Below, one piece after another: positions 35,305-44,903 of a stretch of 56,038 nt of DNA. Position numbers and translations under genes: made by a program. Every line of letters begins with the position of its first letter. Position 1 is the first letter of the stretch. The notes beneath the pieces are model-generated. The model was not told the origin of the DNA. It did not search any database and saw nothing but the letters and a program-made list of their open reading frames with translations. Source of the DNA: Pseudomonadota bacterium (lineage in GTDB: Bacteria > Pseudomonadota > Alphaproteobacteria > Sphingomonadales > SMXR01); contig JACZSK010000009.1 in NCBI GenBank assembly GCA_022574255.1, forward strand, positions 1 to 56,038, in the 5' to 3' direction.

Positions 35305-36327
35305 ATGACCTATCGCATAGCTGTCGTCGGCGCGACCGGGACTGTCGGTCAGGAAATGATGAATATCCTGTCCGAGCGCGATTTCCCGGTGAGCGAGGTA
35401 ATCGCGCTGGCGTCGCGCAAGTCTTTGGGCCAGGAAGCCCATTACGGCGATGACAAGACCCTGAAGGTGGCGGTGCTGGATGGGTTCGATTTTACCGGCG
35501 TCGATATTGCTTTCTTTGCCACGGGCGGCAAAGTGGCGGCAAAAGAAGCGCCCCGTGCCGCAGCCGCCGGCACCGTGGTGATCGATAATTCCTCCCACTT
35601 CCGCATGGACCCCGAGGTTCCGCTCGTGGTGCCTGAAGTCAATGCCGCAGCCATCGCCGGTTACAAGAACAAGAATATTATCGCCAACCCCAATTGCTCG
35701 ACGGCGCAACTGGTTTTGGCGCTGAAGCCCCTGCATGACGCTGCGAAAATAAAGCGCGTGGTGGTGGCCACCTACCAGGCGGTGTCGGGCGCCGGCAGAT
35801 CGGCGATGGACGAGCTGTTTACGCAGACCCGCGCGGTTTTCGTGAATGATGAACTGGTATCGGATAACTTCACCAAGCAGATCGCTTTCAACGTGATTCC
35901 CCATATCGACAGATTCGTCACCGGCGGGGAGACCCGTGAAGAACTTAAAATGAGGGAGGAGACCCACAAGATCCTGGACGCCAATATCAAGCTGACCGCA
36001 ACCTGCGTGCGGGTGCCGGTCTTTGTCGGCCATTCCGAGGCGGTGAATATAGAGTTTGCCGAGCCGATTTCGCCGGGTGCGGCGCGCAAGCTGTTGCGCG
36101 AGGCGCCGGGCTGCATGGTCATCGACAAGCGGGAAGACGGCGGTTACATCACGCCGGTGGAATGCGTTGGCGAGTTTGCCACCTATATCAGCCGCATCCG
36201 TAAAGACCCCACCGTCGAGCATGGCCTGAACCTGTGGGTGGTCAGCGATAATTTGCGCAAGGGCGCCGCCCTCAATGCGGTGCAGATTGCCGAGCATCTG
36301 ATACGCGATCATCTGGGCGGGGACTGA
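35305..36327 (+). CDS. asd: Aspartate-semialdehyde dehydrogenase
   Basis: This is a 340-residue Asd that reduces aspartyl phosphate to the semialdehyde, feeding lysine, diaminopimelate, threonine and methionine synthesis. The NADP-binding GATGTVGQEMMNIL starts the protein. The catalytic cysteine lies in NPNCSTAQLVLAL, and the active-site histidine region is RVPVFVGHSEAVNIE. Length and termini are normal. It lies 48 bp behind rplS, close enough to share its transcript, though a separate promoter is possible. Confidence 0.96.
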   Translation: MTYRIAVVGATGTVGQEMMNILSERDFPVSEVIALASRKSLGQEAHYGDDKTLKVAVLDGFDFTGVDIAFFATGGKVAAKEAPRAAAAGTVVIDNSSHFRMDPEVPLVVPEVNAAAIAGYKNKNIIANPNCSTAQLVLALKPLHDAAKIKRVVVATYQAVSGAGRSAMDELFTQTRAVFVNDELVSDNFTKQIAFNVIPHIDRFVTGGETREELKMREETHKILDANIKLTATCVRVPVFVGHSEAVNIEFAEPISPGAARKLLREAPGCMVIDKREDGGYITPVECVGEFATYISRIRKDPTVEHGLNLWVVSDNLRKGAALNAVQIAEHLIRDHLGGD

Positions 36328-36485
36328 CCCGGCACTGACCTGCTGCCTGATCCCCGAACTGGCCCCGGAACTGACATTGACAGCGGCTTCGCTTTCGTGC
36401 TGAAAATCCCGCCAGAAGAATTGTTGGCCGGGCATGGCAAATGATGCACCGGCTTCGGGACAACGAGGATAATCAGGAGAGTTTC

Positions 36486-38318
36486 ATGGACAAGCGAATT
36501 GGCGCGGGCCTGGCCGGCGTTCTTATTGGCGCGGTAGCCTATTGGGTGATCGACACGCAGGGCATTATGGAGGCGGCACCCCCTGCCACCGAGGAGTCCG
36601 CCGCGGAATGGATCGCCAGCGCGGAAATTGAAATTGAAGAGATGTGGGAATACGCGGGCAGCGCTTATTGGGTCAACGCCAATTTCGTGACGTACGACAC
36701 AACCAATCTGGTGGCCCGCGCCAGCCAGGAGGCGACGGAGCTTGGCGTGCGGCTGGCTAACGAGGCCAAGCGCTGGAACGGCGTGGAATTGTCTGGCGAC
36801 CTGAGACGCAAGATGGACCTGGTGAAGATGGGCCTGACCCTGCCGGCGCCCGACAACGCCGCCGAGAGCAAGGAGCTTGCGGAAATCACCGCCCGCCTGG
36901 ACAGCACCTATGCCACCGGGAAATATTGCCGCAGCGAGGGCGACTGCCTGGCGGATGTGGATATTATCCAGATCATGGCGACCTCGCGTGACGCCGACGA
37001 GCTGCTGGACGTGTGGCAGGGCTGGCGCACCATTTCGCCGCCCCTGAAAGACGATTACGTGCGCATGGTGGAAATTGCCAACAAGGGCTCGGTGGAGCTG
37101 GGTTACGCAGACACCGGGGCGCTGTGGCGCTCGAAATACGACATGCCGGCCGCCGATGTGCCGGCGGAGGCAGACCGGCTGTGGGGCCAGGTAAAGCCCC
37201 TCTATGATTCGCTGCATTGCTATGTGCGCGACAAGCTGATCGAGAATTACGGCGAGGTGGCGGAGACCGCCGACGGCACCATTCCGGCGCATCTTCTGGG
37301 CAATATCTGGGCCCAGCAATGGGGAAATATTTTCGACGTGGTGGCCGAGGGTGACGCCGACCCCGGCTATGACCTGACCAAGCTGTTGCAGGGCAACGGC
37401 TATGACCCCTTACGCATGGTGCAAGCCGGCGATGCCTTTTTCGTCGGGCTGGGTTTTGAGCCCATGCCCGAAACCTTCTGGGAGCGCTCGCTTTTCTCCA
37501 AGCCGCGCGACCGGGCGGTGCAGTGCCACGCCTCGGCCTGGGACCTCAGCACCACCGATTACCGCATCAAGATGTGCATCGACATCACCGGCGAAGATTT
37601 CAACACCATCCATCATGAACTGGGGCATAATTTCTACCAGCGCGCTTATAATCTGAAGCAGGATCCCATTTACAGGGACAGCGCCCATGATGGCTTCCAT
37701 GAGGCAATCGGCGACTTTATCGCGCTGTCGGTGACGCCGTCTTATCTGGTAAATCTCGGCCTGCTGCAGGAAGAGCCGGACGCCTCAAAGGATATCGGCC
37801 TGTTGCTGGCGCAGGCGCTGGACAAGGTGGCGTTTCTGCCCTTCGGCATCATGATCGATCAGTGGCGCTGGCAGGTTTTCTCGGGCGAGGCGACTCCCGA
37901 GACCTATAACGCCACATGGTGGAGCCTGCGGCAGCAATATCAGGGCGTTTCGGCCCCGGTGGAGCGGACCGAGGCAAACTTTGACCCGGGCGCCAAATAT
38001 CACATTCCGGGTAACACGCCCTATCTGCGCTATTTCTTCGCCCATATCCTGCAGTACCAGTTCCACGAGGCGGCCTGCGGCATGGTTGGATGGGAAGGCC
38101 CGCTGCACCGCTGCACCATCGCCGGCAACAAAGAGGTCGGCGCGCGCCTCAACGCCATGCTGGAGATGGGCAGCTCGCAGCCCTGGCCCGACGCGCTGGA
38201 GGCCTTTACCGGCACCCGGGAAATGGATGGCTCGGCGATTGTCAAATATTTCGCGCCGCTGAAAACCTGGCTGGACGAAAAGAACGCGGGCAAGACCTGC
38301 GGCTGGACAACCGGCTAA
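36486..38318 (+). CDS. M2 family metallopeptidase (ACE-like peptidyl-dipeptidase)
   Basis: This is a 610-residue zinc dipeptidyl carboxypeptidase of family M2, the angiotensin-converting-enzyme family. The zinc site HHELGHNF near residue 380 and the downstream glutamate in FHEAIGDFIALS are intact. Other family parts are WAQQWGNIFDVV in the middle and YLRYFFAHILQYQFHEAAC near the C-terminus. The N-terminus has a single signal anchor (about residues 6-24), so the enzyme faces the periplasm. The ATG at 36486 follows caggag at good spacing; the track start 15 codons earlier is less likely. A hairpin terminator follows. Its role is presumably peptide degradation. Confidence 0.93.
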   Translation: MDKRIGAGLAGVLIGAVAYWVIDTQGIMEAAPPATEESAAEWIASAEIEIEEMWEYAGSAYWVNANFVTYDTTNLVARASQEATELGVRLANEAKRWNGVELSGDLRRKMDLVKMGLTLPAPDNAAESKELAEITARLDSTYATGKYCRSEGDCLADVDIIQIMATSRDADELLDVWQGWRTISPPLKDDYVRMVEIANKGSVELGYADTGALWRSKYDMPAADVPAEADRLWGQVKPLYDSLHCYVRDKLIENYGEVAETADGTIPAHLLGNIWAQQWGNIFDVVAEGDADPGYDLTKLLQGNGYDPLRMVQAGDAFFVGLGFEPMPETFWERSLFSKPRDRAVQCHASAWDLSTTDYRIKMCIDITGEDFNTIHHELGHNFYQRAYNLKQDPIYRDSAHDGFHEAIGDFIALSVTPSYLVNLGLLQEEPDASKDIGLLLAQALDKVAFLPFGIMIDQWRWQVFSGEATPETYNATWWSLRQQYQGVSAPVERTEANFDPGAKYHIPGNTPYLRYFFAHILQYQFHEAACGMVGWEGPLHRCTIAGNKEVGARLNAMLEMGSSQPWPDALEAFTGTREMDGSAIVKYFAPLKTWLDEKNAGKTCGWTTG

Positions 38319-38366
38319 CACGGCAAAAGAGGGCGGGTCTGGAGCCAGGTTCGCCCTCTTTCCGTG
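38319..38366 (+). terminator. Strong stem-loop after the M2 peptidase gene
   Basis: The arms cacgg/ccgtg and aaagagggcg/cgccctcttt together give 15 base pairs with a 2-nt bulge and a 16-nt loop, starting right at the stop codon. The T-run is short (ttt), so it may terminate imperfectly or protect the transcript end. The next gene begins 18 bp later. Confidence 0.6.
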
Positions 38367-38383
38367 CACAGGGGAAATTCGCC

Positions 38384-39253
38384 ATGGCCTCCTCCCCAGG
38401 ACCCGGACGCAGCCTGCTGTTTATGCCGGGCACCAACCAGCGTGCCATGGTCAAGGCGCGCGGGCTGGATGCGGACGGCATTATCCTGGATATGGAAGAT
38501 TCCGTGGCGCCCGGCCAGAAGGGCGCGGCGCGGGAACTCATTGCAGCAGCGCTGGCGGAAGGTGGCTTTGGCGAGCGCGAGGTCGTTGTTCGGGTGAACG
38601 GCCTGGACAGCGCCTGGATAGAAGACGATCTGCAGGCGCTGCTGGCCAATCCGCCCGATGCCGTTCTGATACCAAAGATTTATGGTCCTGAGGATTTGAA
38701 CCGGCTGGGGCAGGCCATGGATGATCTCGGGTTTCCAAAGGACGTTTCCGTCTGGGCGATGATGGAGACGCCGGCGGCGATTCTGGACGCCCGGGAGATT
38801 GCTGCGACTGGCGGGCGCCTTGCCTGCCTGGTCATGGGCACAAACGACCTCGCCAGGGATTTGAAGGCACGGCTTTTGCCCGGGCGTGCCAGCATGTTTG
38901 CAAGTTTGTCCCTATGTCTGCTGGCCGCCCGCGCCGCCGGGACAGGCATTCTGGATGGTGTTTACGGCGACTTGAGCGATGCGGCGGGTTTTCTTTCGGA
39001 ATGCCGGCAGGGCCGGGAACTGGGGTTCGATGGAAAGACGCTCATCCACCCGGATCAGATTGCCGTGGCCAATGAAATCTTCGGCCCCTCTGCCGAAGAG
39101 GTGAGCGAGGCAAGGGAGATTATCGCCGCTTTTGAGGCCGCCGAGGCGGAGGGCAAAGCGGTCACCACGCTTCGTGGAAAGATGATTGAAGAATTACACG
39201 CCGCCTCTGCCCGGCGCACCCTGGACATGGCGTCCCGGCTGCAAAGACCCTAG
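38384..39253 (+). CDS. HpcH/HpaI aldolase/citrate lyase family CoA-ester lyase
   Basis: This is a 289-residue CitE-like protein. The N-terminal RSLLFMPGTNQRAMVKARGL and the metal-binding IILDMEDSVAPGQK mark the family; VVVRVNGLDS, IPKIYGPEDL and WAMMETPAAILDA line the barrel, and GKTLIHPDQI is near the end. Relatives cleave citramalyl-, malyl- or related CoA esters, or hydrolyse malyl-CoA; the substrate cannot be fixed here. The start at 38384 follows aggggaaa; the longer ORF is a shadow of the peptidase gene. It converges on the S9 peptidase with a 4-bp overlap. Confidence 0.9.
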   Translation: MASSPGPGRSLLFMPGTNQRAMVKARGLDADGIILDMEDSVAPGQKGAARELIAAALAEGGFGEREVVVRVNGLDSAWIEDDLQALLANPPDAVLIPKIYGPEDLNRLGQAMDDLGFPKDVSVWAMMETPAAILDAREIAATGGRLACLVMGTNDLARDLKARLLPGRASMFASLSLCLLAARAAGTGILDGVYGDLSDAAGFLSECRQGRELGFDGKTLIHPDQIAVANEIFGPSAEEVSEAREIIAAFEAAEAEGKAVTTLRGKMIEELHAASARRTLDMASRLQRP

Positions 39254-41289
39254 CTCCCTCTGCCAATATGTTCGGCGAGAAAGGCCTCCATTTCCGAGAG
39301 GAATCTTTCCCGGGATTTTTCCGTGGTCAAATCGTGATCGCCTGATTTCATTTCCACATATTTGTATTTCTTCTTGGCTCGCTTGAGCGCACGCGCCATG
39401 CCCCTGGACTGTTTGTAATCCACGTTGCGGTCGTCTTTTGCGGCAATCAGCAGGACCGGCGCCAGGATCGACTTGGCATGGAATTCAGGGGAAACCTCGC
39501 GCCTGCCCTCCTGGTTGATGTGACTGGTGCCCAGTGCGCCGCCAATATAATTGTTAGCGCTTGCCATATGGCTCGGGATGTTCATGACGCCATTCAAGCT
39601 AATAGCGCAGGCATAGAGTTCGGGCTCCTTCACCACGCCCATGAGCGCCGCATATCCGCCGTAGCTTCCGCCGACAATGCAGATGCGCCTGGGGTCGGCA
39701 ATGCCCTGGTCAATAAGCCATTTGGTGCCGTCGGTAACATCGTCCTGCATCTTCAGCCCCCATTGCTGGTATCCCGCTTTCTCGAAGGCATTACCAAAAC
39801 CAGTAGATCCTCGAAAATTTGGCTGAAGAACGGCATAGCCACGGCTGGCAAGGAATTGCACTTTGTATTGGAAGGCCATGGTGCTTCTGCTATGCGGGCC
39901 GCCATGGGGCATCACCACAGTCGGCAGATTCTTGCCGTCGCTGCCCAGCGGCAGTGTCAGGATTGCTGGTATTGTCAGGCCATCCCGCGCCTCGTAGCTG
40001 ACCGTTTTCATCGGCGCCATCTGCTCCGGTTCGATTTCCGCATAGCGGACCATCAGCGGATCGATCTTTTTCGCCTTTTCATCATAGACGTAATAAATGC
40101 CCGGCTCCCGGTCGCTGGACGACAGGATCAGATGCAGGGTTCGCGCGCTGTTTGAGCTGACAATGGTATTGTTCATGCCGGCGAGGGCGCGATTGATGGT
40201 GCGATATCGCTTTGCCCATGTGGGATCAAATATTCTTGCTTCCAGTTTGTCACTAAAGAATTTGATGCCGATCGGCTTGTGGTCGACAGGGTCAGAAACC
40301 AGAAAATACGCGTCGTAAATTTCATGCTCGAACAGGGTCTCGATGATCTTTTCCTCGTGCAGGTCGTATTTCACGAAGTTCGTGGTGCCGTACTGGCTGG
40401 TGCCCCACATAAAAACGTGGTCGGGATTTTCGGCGAAGGAAGCAGGGCGGTATCCCTGCTGGTAGATTTCCGTTTTGGTGAAATCCGTGAAGCTCCCGTC
40501 GGCATGGCGATAGTAATGAACCCGCTTTTTAGTCCGGGAGATTCCCTTGGCGCTGCGGGCGCTGACACCGCTGGCGAAGCGTACTTCGCCCTGACGGTCC
40601 GTCATCCAACTCTGGATGCCGAAAAACCGCTTGTAAAGTTGAGTAAATCTCCCGGTATGGATATTGATGCGCCGCAATTCGTCTGAATTGTCGCGATCGG
40701 CATCGACCGACAGCAGAATATGGTCCGGATCGTCGGGCAGGTAATCGACGATATCATGCTGGAGTTGCGCAACTTCCGTGCCCCGCCGAATCCCGCCCCG
40801 ACGAAGGTTGCTTCCTTTACCAGCGGGGCGATTAGACGAGCGTGCGGGCTCCACCAGATATTTGGCGTTGGAGCCGTCGCGGTTTATGCCGATCAGTCTT
40901 GTCTCGAACGTGGGGATGCCCCTCCGCCAGCCCTCAAAAGAGATGATGACCAGCAGGCGCTCGTTGCTCGCCCAATGGTACCTCCATATTTCCAGTTCAT
41001 CGCGTGGCGGGATGATAACCGGGTCGCCCTTGCCGTTCGCCGGCTGGATGACCAGATGTCTCAGCCCATTGATGGGCCGGATCATGGCGAAATATTTGCC
41101 ATCCGGCGAAAAACTGAGATCGGAGACCCGCGGCAATTGTGCAAATACCTTCACCGATATATCGGCGGGCGATTGTGCTGACACGGGCGGGACACTCAGC
41201 CGCCCCGGTCCTGACAACAGAAAAACCATGAATATTACCGCACCGGCCCGGTGAACCGGCCCGGCCGGACTGGCCAGAATGCTCATCAT
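39250..41289 (-). CDS. Secreted S9 family (prolyl-oligopeptidase type) peptidase
   Basis: This 679-residue serine peptidase has a signal sequence (about residues 1-39, ending PPVSAQSP). A beta-propeller-like N-terminal domain (about 45-410, repeats such as VSDLSFSPDGKYFAMI) is followed by an alpha/beta-hydrolase domain. The catalytic serine is in GGSYGGYAALMG, the aspartate probably in AAKDDRNVDYKQS and the histidine in SGDHDLT. It resembles dipeptidyl-peptidase and acylaminoacyl-peptidase relatives that degrade oligopeptides in the periplasm. Two adjacent ATGs (41289 and 41286) follow a strong ggggg ribosome site. Together with the M2 enzyme, two exported peptidases flank the lyase gene. Confidence 0.92.
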   Translation of the reverse strand: MMSILASPAGPVHRAGAVIFMVFLLSGPGRLSVPPVSAQSPADISVKVFAQLPRVSDLSFSPDGKYFAMIRPINGLRHLVIQPANGKGDPVIIPPRDELEIWRYHWASNERLLVIISFEGWRRGIPTFETRLIGINRDGSNAKYLVEPARSSNRPAGKGSNLRRGGIRRGTEVAQLQHDIVDYLPDDPDHILLSVDADRDNSDELRRINIHTGRFTQLYKRFFGIQSWMTDRQGEVRFASGVSARSAKGISRTKKRVHYYRHADGSFTDFTKTEIYQQGYRPASFAENPDHVFMWGTSQYGTTNFVKYDLHEEKIIETLFEHEIYDAYFLVSDPVDHKPIGIKFFSDKLEARIFDPTWAKRYRTINRALAGMNNTIVSSNSARTLHLILSSSDREPGIYYVYDEKAKKIDPLMVRYAEIEPEQMAPMKTVSYEARDGLTIPAILTLPLGSDGKNLPTVVMPHGGPHSRSTMAFQYKVQFLASRGYAVLQPNFRGSTGFGNAFEKAGYQQWGLKMQDDVTDGTKWLIDQGIADPRRICIVGGSYGGYAALMGVVKEPELYACAISLNGVMNIPSHMASANNYIGGALGTSHINQEGRREVSPEFHAKSILAPVLLIAAKDDRNVDYKQSRGMARALKRAKKKYKYVEMKSGDHDLTTEKSRERFLSEMEAFLAEHIGRGS

Positions 41290-41526
41290 TGATCCCCCAC
41301 TTTACTCTTCCGCTCCCCCGAGCGGGCATGTGGTGCATCATAGCTAAATTTTCATGTCCGGTTCAACAAATTCAACCATAGCGAATGCCGGGGCGGATGC
41401 AGGGCAGACAATATTCCGGCCCGCTGCACCACACGCCCCATGGACAGACCGACATCTCTCTTGCCCTGACCGGGGGGGTGCTCTAAATCTGTCCGCAGCT
41501 TATTTGCCCCACCGCGAGGGAATTCC

Positions 41527-41925
41527 ATGGTCGCCAACAATCGGCCCCTTTCACCGCATCTGCAGGTCTACCGCTGGGGCCTCCATATGGCGCTTTCCAT
41601 CCTGCACCGCGTCACCGGCTCGGCGCTGGGCCTGGGCACGCTGGTTCTGGCCTGGTGGCTGATGGCAATTGCCGCCGGCCCCGCTTATTACGGGCAGTTC
41701 CAGGATTTTATCCTGCACCCCTTTGGCCGGCTGGTGCTGTTCGGCTTATCCTATGCCCTGATCTTTCACCTGCTCAATGGAATCCGGCATCTCTATTGGG
41801 ATATGGGGCTCGGGCTGGAAGTGAAGTCGGTACAACGTTCGGGCCAGGGGGTGGTGGCGCTGTCGCTTGTTCTTACCATCGCCGTCTGGGTGGGTGGCTA
41901 TTACGCTGCCGGGAGGCTGAGCTGA
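41527..41925 (+). CDS. sdhC: Succinate dehydrogenase cytochrome b556 subunit SdhC
   Basis: This 132-residue membrane anchor of complex II has three hydrophobic helices. Family marks are the start NRPLSPHLQVYRWGLHMALSILHRVTG, which includes the quinone-site SILHR-like segment, and the heme-ligand region FHLLNGIRHLYWD in helix two. It binds heme b and ubiquinone with SdhD. The ATG at 41527 starts the sdhCDAB operon, and the stop overlaps the sdhD ATG by one base. The 237 bp upstream, back to the divergent peptidase gene, presumably hold the promoter; no clear box was picked out. Confidence 0.94.
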   Translation: MVANNRPLSPHLQVYRWGLHMALSILHRVTGSALGLGTLVLAWWLMAIAAGPAYYGQFQDFILHPFGRLVLFGLSYALIFHLLNGIRHLYWDMGLGLEVKSVQRSGQGVVALSLVLTIAVWVGGYYAAGRLS

Positions 41926-42299
41926 TGCGCACCCCGTTGGGAAAAGCGCGCGGCCTGGGCCCGGCGCGGAACGGCACCGCCCACTGGTGGGCCCAAAGGA
42001 TGACCTCGGTGGCACTGGTGCCGCTGGTGGTCTGGTTCATCGTCTCAATCGCGGCGCTGACCGGCGCTGACCATGCCACCATCGTCGCCTGGATCGCCAA
42101 TCCCTTCACCGCCGTTCTGCTGGCGCTGATGGTGATCGCCGGCTTCTATCATCTGAAGCTGGGCGGGCAGGTGATAATCGAGGATTACGTCCACCACGAA
42201 GGCCTGAAGATTGCCGGTCTGATGGCACTGAATTTTGCCTGTGCGGCGGTCGGCCTGGCATCGATCTTCGCTATCCTGAAAATTTCCTTCGGAAGCTGA
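41925..42299 (+). CDS. sdhD: Succinate dehydrogenase membrane anchor SdhD
   Basis: This is a 124-residue subunit with three helices. The segment [20 protein letters not shown] begins the first helix, and [20 protein letters not shown] contains the conserved histidine and aspartate that serve heme and quinone binding. I chose [12 protein letters not shown] at 41925, in a TGATG overlap with sdhC; the 214-codon ORF in the track runs through sdhC in another frame and is a false extension. It is followed 5 bp later by sdhA. Confidence 0.93.
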   Translation: MRTPLGKARGLGPARNGTAHWWAQRMTSVALVPLVVWFIVSIAALTGADHATIVAWIANPFTAVLLALMVIAGFYHLKLGGQVIIEDYVHHEGLKIAGLMALNFACAAVGLASIFAILKISFGS

Positions 42300-42304
42300 C
42301 CCAT

Positions 42305-44095
42305 ATGAGCGAAGCCTATCCCATAACCGACCATAGCTACGATGTGATTGTCGTCGGCGCCGGGGGCTCGGGCCTCAGGGCGGCCATGGGCACTGCCGAG
42401 GCCGGGCTCAAGACCGCCTGCATTTCAAAGGTTTTCCCAACCCGATCGCACACCGTTGCGGCGCAGGGCGGCATCGCGGCCTCGCTGGGCAACATGGGCG
42501 CCGACAGCTGGCAGTGGCATATGTTTGACACGGTCAAGGGTTCCGACTGGCTGGGAGACCAGGACGCCATCGAATATATGGTGCGCGCCGCCCCCGAGGC
42601 GGTCTACGAGCTTGAGCATTACGGCGTGCCTTTTTCGCGCACCGAGGAAGGCAAGATTTACCAGCGCGCCTTTGGCGGCATGACCACAAAATTCGGCGAG
42701 GGACCGCCGGCGCTGCGCACCTGCGCCGCCGCCGACCGCACCGGCCATGCCATGCTGCATTCCCTGTATCAGCAGTCGCTGAAGCACGATGCGGATTTCT
42801 TTATCGAATATTTCGCCATCGACCTGATCGTCGAAGACGGCCAATGCCGCGGCATCGTGGCGCTGTGCCTGGATGATGGCACCATCCACCGTTTCCGCGC
42901 CCAGGCCACGGTGCTGGCCACCGGCGGCTATGGACGCACATATTTTTCCTGCACCTCGGCCCACACCTGCACCGGCGATGGCGGCGGCATGGTGCTGCGC
43001 GCCGGGCTGCCCTTGCAGGATATGGAGTTTGTCCAGTTTCATCCCACCGGCGTTTATGGCGCCGGGGTTTTGATTACCGAGGGCGCGCGCGGCGAGGGCG
43101 GCTATCTGGTCAATTCAGAGGGCGAGCGCTTCATGGAGCGCTACGCGCCGTCGGCCAAGGACCTGGCCAGCCGCGATGTGGTCTCGCGCTCCATGGCCAT
43201 GGAAATTCGCGAAGGCCGCGGCGTCGGTGAGATGGGCGATCATATCTATCTGCATCTCGATCATCTGTCGCCGGAGATTCTGGCCGAGCGCCTGCCCGGT
43301 ATTTCGGAATCGGCCATGATTTTTGCCGGCGTTGATGTGAACAAACAACCAATCCCGGTACTTCCCACCTGCCATTACAATATGGGCGGCATCCCGACAA
43401 ATTATCATGGCGAGGTGCTGGCGCCCAAGGACGGCGATGCCGACGCCGTGGTGCCGGGTCTCTATGCGGTCGGCGAGGCGGCCTGCGTTTCGGTGCATGG
43501 GGCCAACCGGCTGGGCTCAAACTCGCTGATTGATCTGGTGGTCTTTGGCCGCGCCACGGCGCAGCGCATTGCCGAGACCTATACGCCACGCGCCAGCCAG
43601 CAGCCCCTGACCGCGAATTCCGCCGACCTGGCGCTGTCGAGGCTCGACCATTTCCGCAATGCGAGCGGCGCGGCGCCGACCGCGGAAATTCGCCTCAATA
43701 TGCAGCATGTGATGCAAAGCCATTGCGCCGTGTTCCGCACCGCCGAAATTCTCGACGAGGGTGTCGAGAAAATCGACACTATATTTACCGGTATGGCGGA
43801 TATTGGCACCGCCGACCGGTCACTGATCTGGAACAGCGACCTGGTTGAGACCATGGAACTGGATAACCTGATCCGGCAGGCGGTGGTGACCATGCACGGC
43901 GCCGCCAACCGTACGGAATCGCGAGGCGCCCATATGCGCGAGGATTTCCCCGACCGCGATGACGAGAACTGGATGAAACATACGGCCGTAACGCTGTCCG
44001 AGGATGGCAAAGTGAGCATCGGCTATCGCCCGGTGCATGCTTATACGCTGACCGACGACATTGATTATATTGAGCCCAGGGCGAGGGTTTACTAA
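42305..44095 (+). CDS. sdhA: Succinate dehydrogenase flavoprotein subunit SdhA
   Basis: This is a 596-residue flavoprotein that oxidises succinate to fumarate. Visible features are the FAD-binding [12 protein letters not shown], the covalent-FAD histidine in [12 protein letters not shown], the active-site region [13 protein letters not shown], and the second FAD part [19 protein letters not shown]. The C-terminal helical domain and the usual ending ([11 protein letters not shown]) are complete. The stop overlaps the sdhB start by one base. Confidence 0.97.
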   Translation: MSEAYPITDHSYDVIVVGAGGSGLRAAMGTAEAGLKTACISKVFPTRSHTVAAQGGIAASLGNMGADSWQWHMFDTVKGSDWLGDQDAIEYMVRAAPEAVYELEHYGVPFSRTEEGKIYQRAFGGMTTKFGEGPPALRTCAAADRTGHAMLHSLYQQSLKHDADFFIEYFAIDLIVEDGQCRGIVALCLDDGTIHRFRAQATVLATGGYGRTYFSCTSAHTCTGDGGGMVLRAGLPLQDMEFVQFHPTGVYGAGVLITEGARGEGGYLVNSEGERFMERYAPSAKDLASRDVVSRSMAMEIREGRGVGEMGDHIYLHLDHLSPEILAERLPGISESAMIFAGVDVNKQPIPVLPTCHYNMGGIPTNYHGEVLAPKDGDADAVVPGLYAVGEAACVSVHGANRLGSNSLIDLVVFGRATAQRIAETYTPRASQQPLTANSADLALSRLDHFRNASGAAPTAEIRLNMQHVMQSHCAVFRTAEILDEGVEKIDTIFTGMADIGTADRSLIWNSDLVETMELDNLIRQAVVTMHGAANRTESRGAHMREDFPDRDDENWMKHTAVTLSEDGKVSIGYRPVHAYTLTDDIDYIEPRARVY

Positions 44096-44889
44096 TGGCT
44101 GAATTCCTGTTGCCGAAAAATTCCCGCGTCAGGAAAGGCAAGACCCATGCGGCGCCTGCCGGGGCCGAGGGGGCTGCCACCAATCTGCGCCGCTTCAACG
44201 TCTATCGCTGGTCGCCCGACGACGACCAGAACCCGCGCGTCGACAGCTACGAAGTCGATATGGACAAATGCGGCCCCATGGTTCTGGACGCGCTGATCAA
44301 GATCAAGAACGAGATCGACCCGGGCCTCACCTTCCGCCGCTCGTGCCGCGAGGGCGTCTGCGGCTCCTGCGCCATGAACGTGGACGGCACCAATACGCTG
44401 GCCTGCATCAAGGCTTGCACGGATATCAAGGGCGATGTGAATATCTATCCCCTGCCGCACATGGATGTGGTCAAGGATCTGGTCACCGACATGACCAATT
44501 TCTACGCCCAGTATGCCTCGATCGAGCCCTGGATGCAGACCATGACACCGACCCCGGTGGGCAAGGAGCGGCTGCAATCCGAAGAGGATCGCGCCAAGCT
44601 CGACGGGCTCTATGAATGCGTGCTCTGCGCCTGTTGCTCCGCCTCCTGCCCCAGTTATTGGTGGAACCCGGAGAAATATCTCGGTCCGGCGGTGCTGTTG
44701 CAATCCTATCGCTGGCTGATCGACAGCCGCGACGAGGCGACCGGCGAGCGGCTCGATAATCTGGAGGATTCCTTCCGGCTTTACCGCTGCCACACCATCA
44801 TGAATTGCGCCAACGCTTGCCCCAAGAACCTGAACCCGGCCAAGGCGATCGCCGAAATCAAGAAAATGATGATCGAGCGTCAGAGTTAG
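44095..44889 (+). CDS. sdhB: Succinate dehydrogenase iron-sulfur subunit SdhB
   Basis: This 264-residue protein carries the three iron-sulfur clusters of complex II. The [2Fe-2S] ligands lie in [12 protein letters not shown], and the [4Fe-4S] and [3Fe-4S] ligands in [17 protein letters not shown] and [17 protein letters not shown]. It starts with a short basic N-terminal extension that is common in Alphaproteobacteria. It begins within the sdhA stop and completes sdhCDAB. Confidence 0.97.
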   Translation: MAEFLLPKNSRVRKGKTHAAPAGAEGAATNLRRFNVYRWSPDDDQNPRVDSYEVDMDKCGPMVLDALIKIKNEIDPGLTFRRSCREGVCGSCAMNVDGTNTLACIKACTDIKGDVNIYPLPHMDVVKDLVTDMTNFYAQYASIEPWMQTMTPTPVGKERLQSEEDRAKLDGLYECVLCACCSASCPSYWWNPEKYLGPAVLLQSYRWLIDSRDEATGERLDNLEDSFRLYRCHTIMNCANACPKNLNPAKAIAEIKKMMIERQS

Positions 44890-44903
44890 GCGCGGCGGTT
44901 CCG

